Assembly: GCA_035604455.1 (NCBI GenBank)
Contig: DATNIM010000014.1
Span: 1-55,747 of the forward strand
DNA from: AG25 sp035604455
GTDB taxonomy: Bacteria > Gemmatimonadota > Gemmatimonadetes > Gemmatimonadales > GWC2-71-9
Reading direction: 5' to 3'
Length of the DNA: 55,747 nt
Both the position numbers and the translations under genes were made by a program. Below the pieces are notes generated by a model. It was given only the letters and a program-made list of their open reading frames with translations. It searched no databases and was not told the DNA's origin. Below are positions 18,399-26,890 of this stretch, in pieces; position 1 is the first letter of the stretch; each line of letters opens with the position of its first letter.

Positions 18399-19432
18399 TG
18401 GGCATGTTCGGACGCGATCGGAAGACCATTCACATCCGGGTCTTTGGCAAGACGGACCTGGGTCGGACGCGCGACCACAACGAGGACCGGTTCCTCGTCG
18501 CCGATCTCACGCGCCGCGACGCGTCGCTCCAGCCCGACGTGCGGGAGCACCTGGTAGGCGAGCGCGGGTCCCTGCTCGTGGTCGCTGATGGCATGGGCGG
18601 CGCCGCCGCGGGCGAAGTGGCGAGCGAGATGGCGACGGAGACCATCTACTCGCGACTCCTCGATGCCTGGGGCAACGATGACGAGGCGAGCGCCCAGCGC
18701 TTCGCCTATTGGCTAAAGGACGCGGTCGAGACCGCGAACGCCGAGATCCACACCTACGCCAAAGCCCACCCTGAGGTCCGCGGCATGGGCACGACGACGA
18801 CGGCCGTCGGGGTGCTCGGCGACCACGTGTTCCTGTCACAGGTCGGGGACAGCCGCGCGTACCTGGTGCGGGACGGGGTCGCCCATCAGCTCACAAAGGA
18901 TCAGTCCCTGATGCAACGACTGGTCGAAGCGGGCGAGATCACCGAAGAGGAGGCTGCCCACAGCGAGCGCCGCAACATCATCCTCCAGGCCTTGGGGCCC
19001 GACCCGAAGGTGAAAGTCGACCTGACGCATCAGGAGCTCCGCAAAGGGGACGCGCTCGTGCTGTGCTCCGACGGGCTCTCGGGACAGGTGAAGAAAGACG
19101 AGATCGCGCGGATCGTGAGCTCGACGTCGGACCTCCAGACCGCCTGCGGCGAGTTGATCGCGCTCGCGAACGAGCGCGGTGGCCCCGACAACATCACGGT
19201 CATCGTCGCCCTCTTCGACGGCGACGGGCTCCAGGAGGGCGACGCCGACGCCGAGGTCGGGCATCAGGTCTACCCGCTCATCGACACCGAGACGAATACG
19301 GAGCCGGTTCCCGTTTACAAGGGCAGCAAGCCGCCGCAGCCGGTGAAGCGGAAGCGCTGGCGCCTCCTCGCGGTGTTGGGGGCGGCCGTGCTCGTCGGAC
19401 TCGGTCTCTACCTCTTCGCCCGGGGCTCGTGA
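18395..19432 (+). CDS. PP2C-family Ser/Thr protein phosphatase, membrane-anchored
   Basis: A metal-dependent PPM phosphatase that would reverse the neighbouring kinases. PP2C motifs in order: TRDHNEDRFLV, LLVVADGMGGAAAG, GMGTTTTAVGV, SQVGDSRAYLVR, LCSDGLSGQV and RGGPDNITVIVA. A basic stretch and a C-terminal hydrophobic helix (WRLLAVLGAAVLVGLGLYLF) anchor it to the membrane, less usual than soluble PrpC-type enzymes. The start is GTG 18395 (GTGA overlap with the kinase stop) or the ATG one codon later. Its own stop overlaps the protease gene by four bases. Confidence 0.93.
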   Translation: MMGMFGRDRKTIHIRVFGKTDLGRTRDHNEDRFLVADLTRRDASLQPDVREHLVGERGSLLVVADGMGGAAAGEVASEMATETIYSRLLDAWGNDDEASAQRFAYWLKDAVETANAEIHTYAKAHPEVRGMGTTTTAVGVLGDHVFLSQVGDSRAYLVRDGVAHQLTKDQSLMQRLVEAGEITEEEAAHSERRNIILQALGPDPKVKVDLTHQELRKGDALVLCSDGLSGQVKKDEIARIVSSTSDLQTACGELIALANERGGPDNITVIVALFDGDGLQEGDADAEVGHQVYPLIDTETNTEPVPVYKGSKPPQPVKRKRWRLLAVLGAAVLVGLGLYLFARGS

Positions 19433-20886
19433 AAGCGCAGCTTCGCTACCTGTCCGGCGCTCGCACCGGCCAGGTAGACGTGTTCACGAAGGCCTACATC
19501 GCGCTCGGTCGGCACCCCTTGTCCGACGCTCGCTTCGACGCCGACCGCGACCTCGAGGTGTCCTCGCAGCACGCCGCGATCCTCCGCCAGGGCGACCACT
19601 TTGTCCTCCGCGACCTCGGCAGCCGCAACGGCACGTTCGTGAACGGCCAGCCCGTGTCGGGCGACGTGGCGCTCGCGGACGGCGCGGTCATCGCGTTCGG
19701 CCGCAAAGGCCCGTCGGTGGAGTTCCGGATCCTCGAGGCCGAGGCGCCAGCGTCCGACCAGATCTCGGACGGGGTCCGTGCCTCGGCACAGCACATCGCG
19801 GCGCCACGCGAGCAGATCCGGGCCGTGAGCACCCCAATCACGAGCGCCGGCCGGCCAGCGGCGAGTCCGAGCACCTCGGTCCGGATCGCCGCGGAGGTGC
19901 ACCGCCAGACCCGTCAGCTCCGCGTGACGACGAAGGTTCTCCTCGGGCTGCTGCTCGCGAGCGCGGCGGGGTTCGGCTGGATCGAGTGGAACGATCAGCG
20001 CAGCGCCCGCGATGTCGCCGCCCTGCAGGCCCGCGCCGACAGCCTCAACCGCGCGGCGCAACAGCTGCTGACGCGCTTCCAGTCGGAGCTCCAGAGCGTG
20101 CGTCAGGCGCTCCAGGAGTCGCAGGCCGAGGCCGCCCGGCTGCGAAACGACCTCGAGATCGCGGGCTCGAGCGGTGACCCCGCCGCCGTCGCGCGGGTGC
20201 GCAGCCAGCTCGATTCGGTCGAGGCCCGCCAGCGGGGTCTCAGCGACGTGGCCGCGGTGGATTACCGAGCCATTTCCCAGCGCAACGCGGATGCCGTGGC
20301 GCTCGTCGTCGTCAAATTCTCGGACGTCGAGGTGTTCAGCGGGACCGCGTTCGCCATCGACTCGCAAGGCACGCTCGTCACCAACAAGCACGTCCTCGCT
20401 GGAGAGGACGGCACGCGGCGGCCGCTCGGCATCGCGGTCAAGTTCTCCGGCAGCGAGCAGTGGTTCCAGGGCCGCATGCTTGGGGTGGCGGATTCCGCGG
20501 ACGTCGGCGTGTTGAAGGTCGATATCCACGGCGGCACGCCGCGAGTTTTGGGGTTCGCCCCCGCGACCGGGCCGCTCGAGCGCGGCGATCCGGTGGCCGT
20601 CATGGGCTATCCCCTCGGGGAAGACTTGCCAATGGAACACCAGGGCACGGGCGCCGTGGCCGACCCGACGCTCACGGTCGGGACCGTGAGCAAGGTGCTG
20701 CACGACCTCATTCAGGTCGACGGATACGGCGCGCCCGGCTCCTCGGGCAGTCCCATCTTTAATCGCGACGGGCTCGTGGTGGGCGTCCTGTACGGCGGGC
20801 CCACGGAATCACACGGCAAGATCATCTATGCCGTGCCGACGAGTATCATCCTCGACCTGTTGACCCGGCTCCACACCACGCACTGA
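19429..20886 (+). CDS. FHA-domain protein fused to an extracytoplasmic trypsin-like serine protease
   Basis: A 485-residue protein. Residues 1-103 are an FHA domain (ALGRHP with G27-R28, VSSQHAA, LGSRNGTFVNG). After a linker, one membrane helix lies about 168-185 and a coiled coil about 190-272. The rest is a trypsin/HtrA-like protease with the triad H321 (TNKHVLA), D358 (SADVGVLKVD) and S439 (GAPGSSGSPIF); no PDZ domain follows. So a cytoplasmic phosphothreonine reader is joined to a protease outside the membrane. GTG 19429 overlaps the phosphatase stop. Last gene of the operon. Substrate and direction of signalling are unknown. Confidence 0.9.
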   Translation: MKAQLRYLSGARTGQVDVFTKAYIALGRHPLSDARFDADRDLEVSSQHAAILRQGDHFVLRDLGSRNGTFVNGQPVSGDVALADGAVIAFGRKGPSVEFRILEAEAPASDQISDGVRASAQHIAAPREQIRAVSTPITSAGRPAASPSTSVRIAAEVHRQTRQLRVTTKVLLGLLLASAAGFGWIEWNDQRSARDVAALQARADSLNRAAQQLLTRFQSELQSVRQALQESQAEAARLRNDLEIAGSSGDPAAVARVRSQLDSVEARQRGLSDVAAVDYRAISQRNADAVALVVVKFSDVEVFSGTAFAIDSQGTLVTNKHVLAGEDGTRRPLGIAVKFSGSEQWFQGRMLGVADSADVGVLKVDIHGGTPRVLGFAPATGPLERGDPVAVMGYPLGEDLPMEHQGTGAVADPTLTVGTVSKVLHDLIQVDGYGAPGSSGSPIFNRDGLVVGVLYGGPTESHGKIIYAVPTSIILDLLTRLHTTH

Positions 20887-20900
20887 CGCCTCCCGACAGG

Positions 20901-22337
20901 CTACCCAAGCTTCCCGGCAATCCAGCGAGCGGCCGCCCGCTGCATGAGGGCCTGGCCGTGCCAGCAGCAGACAACCGGGGCGTCGCCGGGGATTTGCCCC
21001 ACGAGCCTCGGGTGGGCGAACAGCAGGACGAGCGCCGCCGACGAAGCAAGGGCCTGGAGCTGAGCGAGGGACCCGGGGCCGAGATCGGCGCGGCCCTTCC
21101 ATGAGCGCGGCTCTGAAAACACGAGTACCACGCCCCGCGCGGCCGACCCCCAAGGCGCCGTAGCCACTCCGGCAGCGCTCAACGTCTCTGCCACGACCTC
21201 CCGGGACCCGACCACATACGGCCCGCCGAGGTCGTCATCCACGATCGACAGACCGAGCGGCGCGCGCAGCGCGGGCACCGCGCCGCGCACCGTGCTGATG
21301 ACCCGGTCCGCCACGCCGTCAGCGAACGCGGCGTGGGCCACGAGGTCGGGTGCGCCCTGGTCCGCACCCGTGGTCCAGGCCGCGGCCGCTTCCTCGCACC
21401 GCGCGAGGGCCGCGTCGGCCCGCGCGACCGGGAGGTCCCGGCCAACGGCGCGGTCGAGAGCCAGCACGACCCGCGCGAAGTCGTCCGGGTAAAGAAGGCC
21501 GTCGCACCCCGCCGACACGGCGGTCGCGGTGGCGGAGGTCTCGCGCTCGCGCGCGGTGGCTCCCGCCATGATGAGGGCGTCGGTGACGATGACGCCCCCG
21601 AAGCCCAAGGTCTCGCGGAGGTAGCGGAGAATGACGGGCGAAAAGCTCGCCGCGCGGCCGGTGGGGTCCCACTGCGGGTACGCGACGAACGCGCTCATGA
21701 CGCTCCCCACCCCGGCTCGGACCGCGGCGGCGAACGGGACGAGGTCCGTACCCTCTAGCTCCTCGACCGGCGTCGAGACCCGCGGCAGCGTGATGTGCGA
21801 GTCCTCCGTCGCGCGCCCGTGGCCGGGGTAGTGTTTGGCGCAGGCGAGGACCCCGTGGTCCTGGCAGCCCTGAACCCATGCGGCCACATGATCGCTGACG
21901 GTCTGGGGATCGGCGCCGAAGGAACGCGTCTGCACAATCGGGTTCTCGGGCTCGACATCGAGATCCGCGACAGGGGCGAACGCCCAGTTCACACCGACTG
22001 AGCGCGCTTCTGCGCCGGTGATGATGCCGGCGGTTCTCGTGGCTTCGAGATCCTTGAGCGAACCGAGCGCCGCGGGCGGCGGCAACTCCGTGAGTCCCAT
22101 GACCTGCTGCGCGGGGCCCCGCTCGAGGTCTGCGCCGATGAGGAGCGGCCGGTCCGCGCCGCTCCGCAACGCCGCTGTGAGGTCCGCCACGCTCGCTCGA
22201 TCACCGCCGAACAGGATGAACCCGCCGACACCCGCCCGCAGGGCGGTGTCGATTTTCTGTCGTTCGTGAGCGAACCCGCCGTGCGCCGGCCGAAACCGGA
22301 GCGACGGAAAAACGAGACGGGCGAGCGAGGACTTCAC
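20901..22337 (-). CDS. nagZ: glycoside hydrolase family 3, NagZ-like beta-N-acetylhexosaminidase
   Basis: Releases N-acetylglucosamine from cell-wall muropeptides. It has 478 residues, longer than E. coli NagZ (341), with an additional C-terminal alpha/beta domain of about 140 residues as in Gram-positive homologues. Diagnostic points are KHYPGHGRATEDSH, where the DSH dyad is specific to NagZ-type GH3, and the nucleophile aspartate in GVIVTDALIMAGA. No clear signal peptide, so probably cytoplasmic. The GTG start (22335-22337) overlaps the anmK stop. Forms a recycling operon with anmK and murQ. Confidence 0.88.
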   Translation of the reverse strand: MKSSLARLVFPSLRFRPAHGGFAHERQKIDTALRAGVGGFILFGGDRASVADLTAALRSGADRPLLIGADLERGPAQQVMGLTELPPPAALGSLKDLEATRTAGIITGAEARSVGVNWAFAPVADLDVEPENPIVQTRSFGADPQTVSDHVAAWVQGCQDHGVLACAKHYPGHGRATEDSHITLPRVSTPVEELEGTDLVPFAAAVRAGVGSVMSAFVAYPQWDPTGRAASFSPVILRYLRETLGFGGVIVTDALIMAGATARERETSATATAVSAGCDGLLYPDDFARVVLALDRAVGRDLPVARADAALARCEEAAAAWTTGADQGAPDLVAHAAFADGVADRVISTVRGAVPALRAPLGLSIVDDDLGGPYVVGSREVVAETLSAAGVATAPWGSAARGVVLVFSEPRSWKGRADLGPGSLAQLQALASSAALVLLFAHPRLVGQIPGDAPVVCCWHGQALMQRAAARWIAGKLG

Positions 22338-23446
22338 GCGGGCGTGACGCGCCCGAGCACGCGGGGGCCCCGCGCGCCGGTCGCCGCGGGCAGGCTGCCA
22401 GGTCGGCCTTGGAGGGTCAGGTGGCCGAGCACGGCGAAGGCGAGCGCTTCCTTCGCCTCGGCGTTGAAGAACAAATCGTCGAAAAGGACGACGCGCCCGC
22501 GCGACCGCGCCGCGAGGGCGGCGACGAGCGCCGGGTTCCGGACACCGCCGCCCGACACGACAACGGCGTCGCTCGCAGCCGGCGTCCAGCGCTCGATCCC
22601 GCGGGCGACGGTTTCCGCAGTCAGGACGGTCGCCGTGGCGAGCGCGTCGTCGCCACGGCCGCCCACCGCTTCCACAAGCGCGAGGACCTGGTCGGCGAAC
22701 GCCTCCCCGAAGAGTTCACGCCCGGTGCTCTTGGGCGGTGGCGCCGCGAAGTAGGGATGATCGAGCAGGCGGTCGAGCACGCCGGCGAGCACTTGACCCC
22801 GCCGCGCGCCCGCGCCATCTCGGTCGTAGGGCGCCGTGGGGTCGAGACGCCGGGCAACGGCGTCAATCACGCCCACCCCGGGACCGGTGTCGAAGGCGAC
22901 GGCGCCGTCCGTCACGCCCCGCCGCGCTACCCAGGTGAGGTTTGCAATTCCGCCCAGGTTGAGGAGCACGCGACCCTGGTCGGGCGCCCCGAATAGGAGC
23001 ACGTCGACGAGCGGCACGAGGGGGGCACCTTGGCCACCTGCCGCAACGTCACGCGCGCGGAAGTCGCTCACGACCTGGACGCCGACGCGTTCCGCGATGA
23101 CGGCGGGGTCGCCGAGCTGGAACGACACGCGGCCCGGTTCGTGCCAGACGGTTTGCCCGTGGCACGCGACGAACCCGAGGTCGCGCGGGCCCACACGCGC
23201 GGCGGTAAGGAGCCCGAGGATCGCCGCCGCGAACCGCTCCCCGAGCGCGACGTGCAGCAGGGCGAGCTCCCGCACCCCGCCGCCCGCGATCGCGGCGGTG
23301 ATCCGAGCACGCTCCGGCTGCGTGTAGGCTTCCTGGTGAAAGGCCACGAGCTCGGCCCCGAGGGGTGGGTCGGCGACACGCACGAGGGCTGCGGATACCC
23401 CGTCGAGGGACGTTCCTGACATGACCCCGACGCCGAGGGTGCTCAC
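22334..23446 (-). CDS. anmK: anhydro-N-acetylmuramic acid kinase
   Basis: Opens and phosphorylates 1,6-anhydroMurNAc to MurNAc 6-phosphate, the substrate of MurQ encoded just upstream. 370 residues, usual length. Signature MSGTSLDGVSAAL near the N-terminus, GLARVGPRDL-type ATPase elements, ACHGQTVWH, LLNLGGIANLT and VSGGGVRNPAL. The GTG at 23444-23446 overlaps the murQ stop. The product chain NagZ-AnmK-MurQ is complete in this operon. Confidence 0.95.
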   Translation of the reverse strand: MSTLGVGVMSGTSLDGVSAALVRVADPPLGAELVAFHQEAYTQPERARITAAIAGGGVRELALLHVALGERFAAAILGLLTAARVGPRDLGFVACHGQTVWHEPGRVSFQLGDPAVIAERVGVQVVSDFRARDVAAGGQGAPLVPLVDVLLFGAPDQGRVLLNLGGIANLTWVARRGVTDGAVAFDTGPGVGVIDAVARRLDPTAPYDRDGAGARRGQVLAGVLDRLLDHPYFAAPPPKSTGRELFGEAFADQVLALVEAVGGRGDDALATATVLTAETVARGIERWTPAASDAVVVSGGGVRNPALVAALAARSRGRVVLFDDLFFNAEAKEALAFAVLGHLTLQGRPGSLPAATGARGPRVLGRVTPA

Positions 23447-24384
23447 CGCCCCACGGCCGAGGAGGCGACGGGCGGCGGGTCACCGACGGCGCGACGTACA
23501 ACGCCGCCCGCCGCCTCGAGCGCCCGGCGCGCGTCGGCCGCGCCGAGGCCCAACCGCGCCATGACAATCGCAAGCTTCACGCTTCCGCCGGCACCGTCGA
23601 TCGCCGCGCGCGCGCCCGCACGGTCCACGGCACAGCACTCCATCACGATCCGCTCACCCCGGTCGCGGAGCTTTTCGCTGGTCGCCTTGAGATCGACCAT
23701 GAGGTTGCCGTACGCCTTCCCGAGCCGGATCATCGCCCCCGTGGTGATCGCGTTCAGGACGAGCTTCGTAGCGGTCCCGGCCTTGAGGCGCGTCGACCCT
23801 GTTAACGCTTCCGGTCCGACGCGCGGCAGGATGACGACCCGGCACAACTCCGCCATGCGAGCGGGGGGGTCCGTGCAGCAGACGAGTCCCGTCACGGCCC
23901 CCAGCGCCCGGGCGCGGTCCAGCGCCGCCGCGACGAACGGCGTCGTGGCGCTTGCCGCAATCCCGAGCACGACGTCCCGCGGACCGACGCCCGCGCTCGC
24001 CACGGCGCCAGCACCCGCGTTTGCATCATCCTCGGCCCCCTCGACGCTCGAAACCAGGGCCCCCGGGCCACCCGCGATGATGCCGCTCACGAGGCCCGGG
24101 GCCGTACCGAACGTGGGTGGGCATTCGCTGGCATCGAGGATACCGAGCCGTCCGGACGTCCCTGCCCCGACGTACACGAGGCGGCCACCTTGCGCGAGAG
24201 CGGTCACGACGAGGTCAATCGCCTGCGCGATCGACGCGCGTTCCGCACGGACGGCGGAGGCCACGAGCGCATCCTCGGCGTTCAAGAGATCGACGATCTC
24301 GAGACTCGAGGCCACGTCGATGCCCGTCGTACGGGGATTTCGTTGCTCGGTGAGGCGGGGGTCGCGATAGTCCGATGCGCTCAA
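23443..24384 (-). CDS. murQ: N-acetylmuramic acid 6-phosphate etherase
   Basis: Cleaves the lactyl ether of MurNAc 6-phosphate to GlcNAc 6-phosphate and D-lactate. 313 residues with a SIS fold: start TEQRNPRTTGID, then YVGAGTSGRLGILDASECPPTFG, IAGGPGAL, GIAASATTPFV, and the catalytic region LKAGTATKLVLNAITTGAMI. The start is TTG (24382-24384), which overlaps the preceding stop as TTGA; the ORF is open further upstream, but that is the preceding gene in another frame. Confidence 0.95.
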   Translation of the reverse strand: MSASDYRDPRLTEQRNPRTTGIDVASSLEIVDLLNAEDALVASAVRAERASIAQAIDLVVTALAQGGRLVYVGAGTSGRLGILDASECPPTFGTAPGLVSGIIAGGPGALVSSVEGAEDDANAGAGAVASAGVGPRDVVLGIAASATTPFVAAALDRARALGAVTGLVCCTDPPARMAELCRVVILPRVGPEALTGSTRLKAGTATKLVLNAITTGAMIRLGKAYGNLMVDLKATSEKLRDRGERIVMECCAVDRAGARAAIDGAGGSVKLAIVMARLGLGAADARRALEAAGGVVRRAVGDPPPVASSAVGR

Positions 24385-25052
24385 GAACCCTCCTGGCCAC
24401 GTTCCGTTCGCGCGCGGACCCGTTGGCCGTACCAGAACGTCCAGACCACGGCGCCGATGGTGGTCAGCCCGAGAATGATCGGCGACGCGACGAGGACGAC
24501 AGCGGCAGGCATGGTGTAGATCATGAACACCCGCAGCGCGAATTCCCCAACCGACCCAACCCCCCAGACGATCGTGATCAGGCGGTGAGCGTGGCGAATC
24601 GTCGGATTCGCCCACCTCCCGTTGAACGTCCCGAGCTTCTCAGGGTCGTGGCCCGCGACGAAGTATCGGCTGACGTAGAACATGATCGGCCGCGGAAACG
24701 TGAGGGACACGAGGCACGCCAGCCCGAAGGCACCGGTAAAGAGGGACTCCCGGACGAGCAAGATGCGAGGATCGCCGCCGAAGAAGGTTGCGGCGATGCC
24801 CGTTAGGATGCCGAGCAACACCAGCACGGCAACCGGGTCAACCTCGCGGCGCTGGACGAGATCGTGCACGCTCTTCACGAGCGGAAACGCGGTGGCGACC
24901 GCGAGCGCCGCGAACTCCGAGGCGCCGAGCTTCTTCGCCGCGACGTAACACCCCACGGGGATGGTCGCGTTGAGCACCATCTCCCAGAACAACGACCGCA
25001 CGACGGGCCGCGAGGCGCCCATCGCCTGCGGGGAACGTGGAGGCCCGTTCAT
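24381..25052 (-). CDS. VC0807-like membrane protein
   Basis: A 223-residue integral membrane protein with about six hydrophobic helices (WEMVLNATIPVGCYVAAKKLG; FAALAVATAFPLVKSVHDL; VDPVAVLVLLGILTGIAATFF; GAFGLACLVSL; two near the end). The VHDLVQRREVDPVAVL segment followed by FPRPIMFYVSRYF resembles the VC0807 family of unknown function. It overlaps murQ and the DUF1801 gene by four bases each. Whether it contributes to peptidoglycan sugar uptake is unknown; only the operon context suggests it. Confidence 0.7.
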   Translation of the reverse strand: MNGPPRSPQAMGASRPVVRSLFWEMVLNATIPVGCYVAAKKLGASEFAALAVATAFPLVKSVHDLVQRREVDPVAVLVLLGILTGIAATFFGGDPRILLVRESLFTGAFGLACLVSLTFPRPIMFYVSRYFVAGHDPEKLGTFNGRWANPTIRHAHRLITIVWGVGSVGEFALRVFMIYTMPAAVVLVASPIILGLTTIGAVVWTFWYGQRVRARTERGQEGS

Positions 25053-25465
25053 GCCCGGCGCTTCCGCAACTGCGCGATGCGCGTCTTAACGAGCCGTTTG
25101 ACGAGTGGCCCCGGAACGGACGTGAGCGGAAAGCGGATCGTGCCGTTCGAGGCCTCGTAGCCCTCCAGCTCAACTGCGTGAGCCCCTCGGACGTCGCTCG
25201 TCATCGGATAGAGGCTGCAGTGTCCTTTGAACGCGGCGTACCAGACGAGCATCCGCCCCTCGAAGCGGAAGGCGGGAATGCCGTAGCTGAACGCCTCCGT
25301 GGCCCGAGGCGCCGCGGCGCGAATCGCAGCCCGGAGTTTCCGCAGCGCCTGCCTTCGCTCCGGTGTATGTGAAGCGAAGTAGGCGCGCACACGCTCTCCG
25401 GCAGATGGCCTATCGATTATTCGGGACGCGGATCCCAACGGCTCCTCGCTAGCGTCATGGTGCAC
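25049..25465 (-). CDS. DUF1801 (YdhG-like) protein
   Basis: A 138-residue protein with the DUF1801 layout: helical start (RVRAYFASHTPERRQALRKLRAAIRAAAP), ATEAFSYGIPAFRFEGRMLVWYAAFKGHCSLYP, then a segment with the family's TIRFPLTSVPGPLVKRLVKTRI ending in basic residues. The family includes the putative iron chaperone YdhG/FrataxinLike, but function is poorly supported. The start is GTG 25463-25465; a later start around residue 20 is possible. First gene of the unit that runs into murQ-anmK-nagZ. Confidence 0.85.
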   Translation of the reverse strand: MHHDASEEPLGSASRIIDRPSAGERVRAYFASHTPERRQALRKLRAAIRAAAPRATEAFSYGIPAFRFEGRMLVWYAAFKGHCSLYPMTSDVRGAHAVELEGYEASNGTIRFPLTSVPGPLVKRLVKTRIAQLRKRRA

Positions 25466-25574
25466 GGCAGCCCCAACAGCGTAACTAGTGGGTATGGGGA
25501 GGGCGACCGCAACGGCGCAGCGTTCATGAACCCGGCCGCCGTGGCGTCCCCGCCTCGCTGTGGGCTGTCGGAAC

Positions 25575-26741
25575 TTAGGCCGGGCCGGCCCGCCCCGGTG
25601 CGAACCAGCGCTCGAGCCGACTCGAGGCGAAGCGACGCTTTTCAGCCACGAGCGCTTCGGAAGGCTCTTGAAACGTGCCCGTGGACTTTGGGCCGGCCAA
25701 GAACTCCACGTCCACTCGGCCTACCGCGCCGTGGCCGAACTCGACATAACAGGAGCCGACGCCCCTATAGGCCTCCGGCGCGGGCCCGCCTCCAAGCTGG
25801 GCGAGGATCCCCGCGGCGACCGTGCGAGCAGCGCCTTCGGCGAACACCCCTGCCTTGGGTGTGCCGATCCCGTTCACGTCGCCGACGGCGTACACGCCGG
25901 GATAGCTCGTCTCGAGCGTCTTCTTGTTCACGGGTACCCAGCCGAACGCGTCCGGGGCGAGTCCGGATTCGACGACCACTTCCGGCACCCGGTGCACGGG
26001 GATGCCCAGGAGGAGATCGCACGGCATCTCGGTACCGTCGCTCAGGACGACGACCTTTCGCTCGTGGTCGAGCATCCGCACCACGTTGTCTTTCACGAAG
26101 CGAATGCCCCGCTCGGCGAACGCCGCGAGAATGGCCTGCGACGTGTCCGGTGAGGGAGGGATTGGCGTGCCGAAAGGCATCACGACGGCGATCTCAGTCG
26201 CACTGCGTCGGCCCCGCGCATTGAGAAAGTCGTGCAGCAGCAGCGCGGTCTCACTTGGCGCGGGCGGGCACTTGAACGATTTCCCAGTGACGCCGATGAT
26301 GACGGCCCCGCGCTCGAACCGAGGAAGGACTTCGCGAAGTGCGAACGCTCCCGGCACGGAATAGAACTCGTGACCGCCCTCGACAAGTCCGGGGGTGGCG
26401 GCGGGATCGAGATCGGCCCCGAGGGCGACGACCAGGATATCCGCCTCGAACGTGCCGTAGTCCGTGACGACCTTCTTCGCGGTCGGATCGATCGCCCTCA
26501 CGACCGAGCGCACCAAGCGAACCCCCGGCTTGACGACGCGGCTGTAGGAGTGAACCGCCTCGGCCGGCGCTTTGCGTCCAAACATGACATCGAGCTTCGA
26601 GAAACCGAAGACGAAGGCCTCGCCCTTGTCGATCAGCACGAGGTCCAGTGCATCGCCGAGGGCGTCCGAGAGAAGGGTCGCGAGCTCGAGGCCCCCGAAC
26701 CCAGCGCCGAGCACTACCACGCGAGATCGCACGACGGTCAT
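25575..26741 (-). CDS. SQR-like FAD-dependent pyridine nucleotide-disulfide oxidoreductase
   Basis: A 388-residue flavoprotein. FAD-binding GAGFGGLELATLL at the start, a second dinucleotide region around GAVIIGVTGKSFKCPPAPSE, and the C-terminal FAD motif YPGVYAVGDVNGIGTPKAGVFAEGAAR. The KCPPAPSE motif is characteristic of sulfide:quinone oxidoreductase and related type II NADH dehydrogenase-like enzymes; it supplies one redox cysteine, but the other two SQR cysteines are not evident, so sulfide oxidation is not proven. It is monocistronic, divergent from the gamma-glutamyltransferase gene. Confidence 0.8.
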   Translation of the reverse strand: MTVVRSRVVVLGAGFGGLELATLLSDALGDALDLVLIDKGEAFVFGFSKLDVMFGRKAPAEAVHSYSRVVKPGVRLVRSVVRAIDPTAKKVVTDYGTFEADILVVALGADLDPAATPGLVEGGHEFYSVPGAFALREVLPRFERGAVIIGVTGKSFKCPPAPSETALLLHDFLNARGRRSATEIAVVMPFGTPIPPSPDTSQAILAAFAERGIRFVKDNVVRMLDHERKVVVLSDGTEMPCDLLLGIPVHRVPEVVVESGLAPDAFGWVPVNKKTLETSYPGVYAVGDVNGIGTPKAGVFAEGAARTVAAGILAQLGGGPAPEAYRGVGSCYVEFGHGAVGRVDVEFLAGPKSTGTFQEPSEALVAEKRRFASSRLERWFAPGRAGPA

Positions 26742-26890
26742 GGGTCCTGGCAGTCCTTGGAGAGAAGGAGGGAGTCGGGGTCGGTTGCAAACGTGGTGCG
26801 GTCGCCTCGGAAACGCTATGAGGGGCGCCGCGGGCGCCCGCTATTCGCCGGGATGTTGACCGTCTCTTGGGGCAACATGCAAACTTCGTC

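Noticed and set aside
19063..19428. N-terminal extension of the FHA-protease frame
   Set aside because: Arginine-rich shadow of the PP2C gene; the GTG at 19429 overlaps the phosphatase stop and starts the FHA domain.
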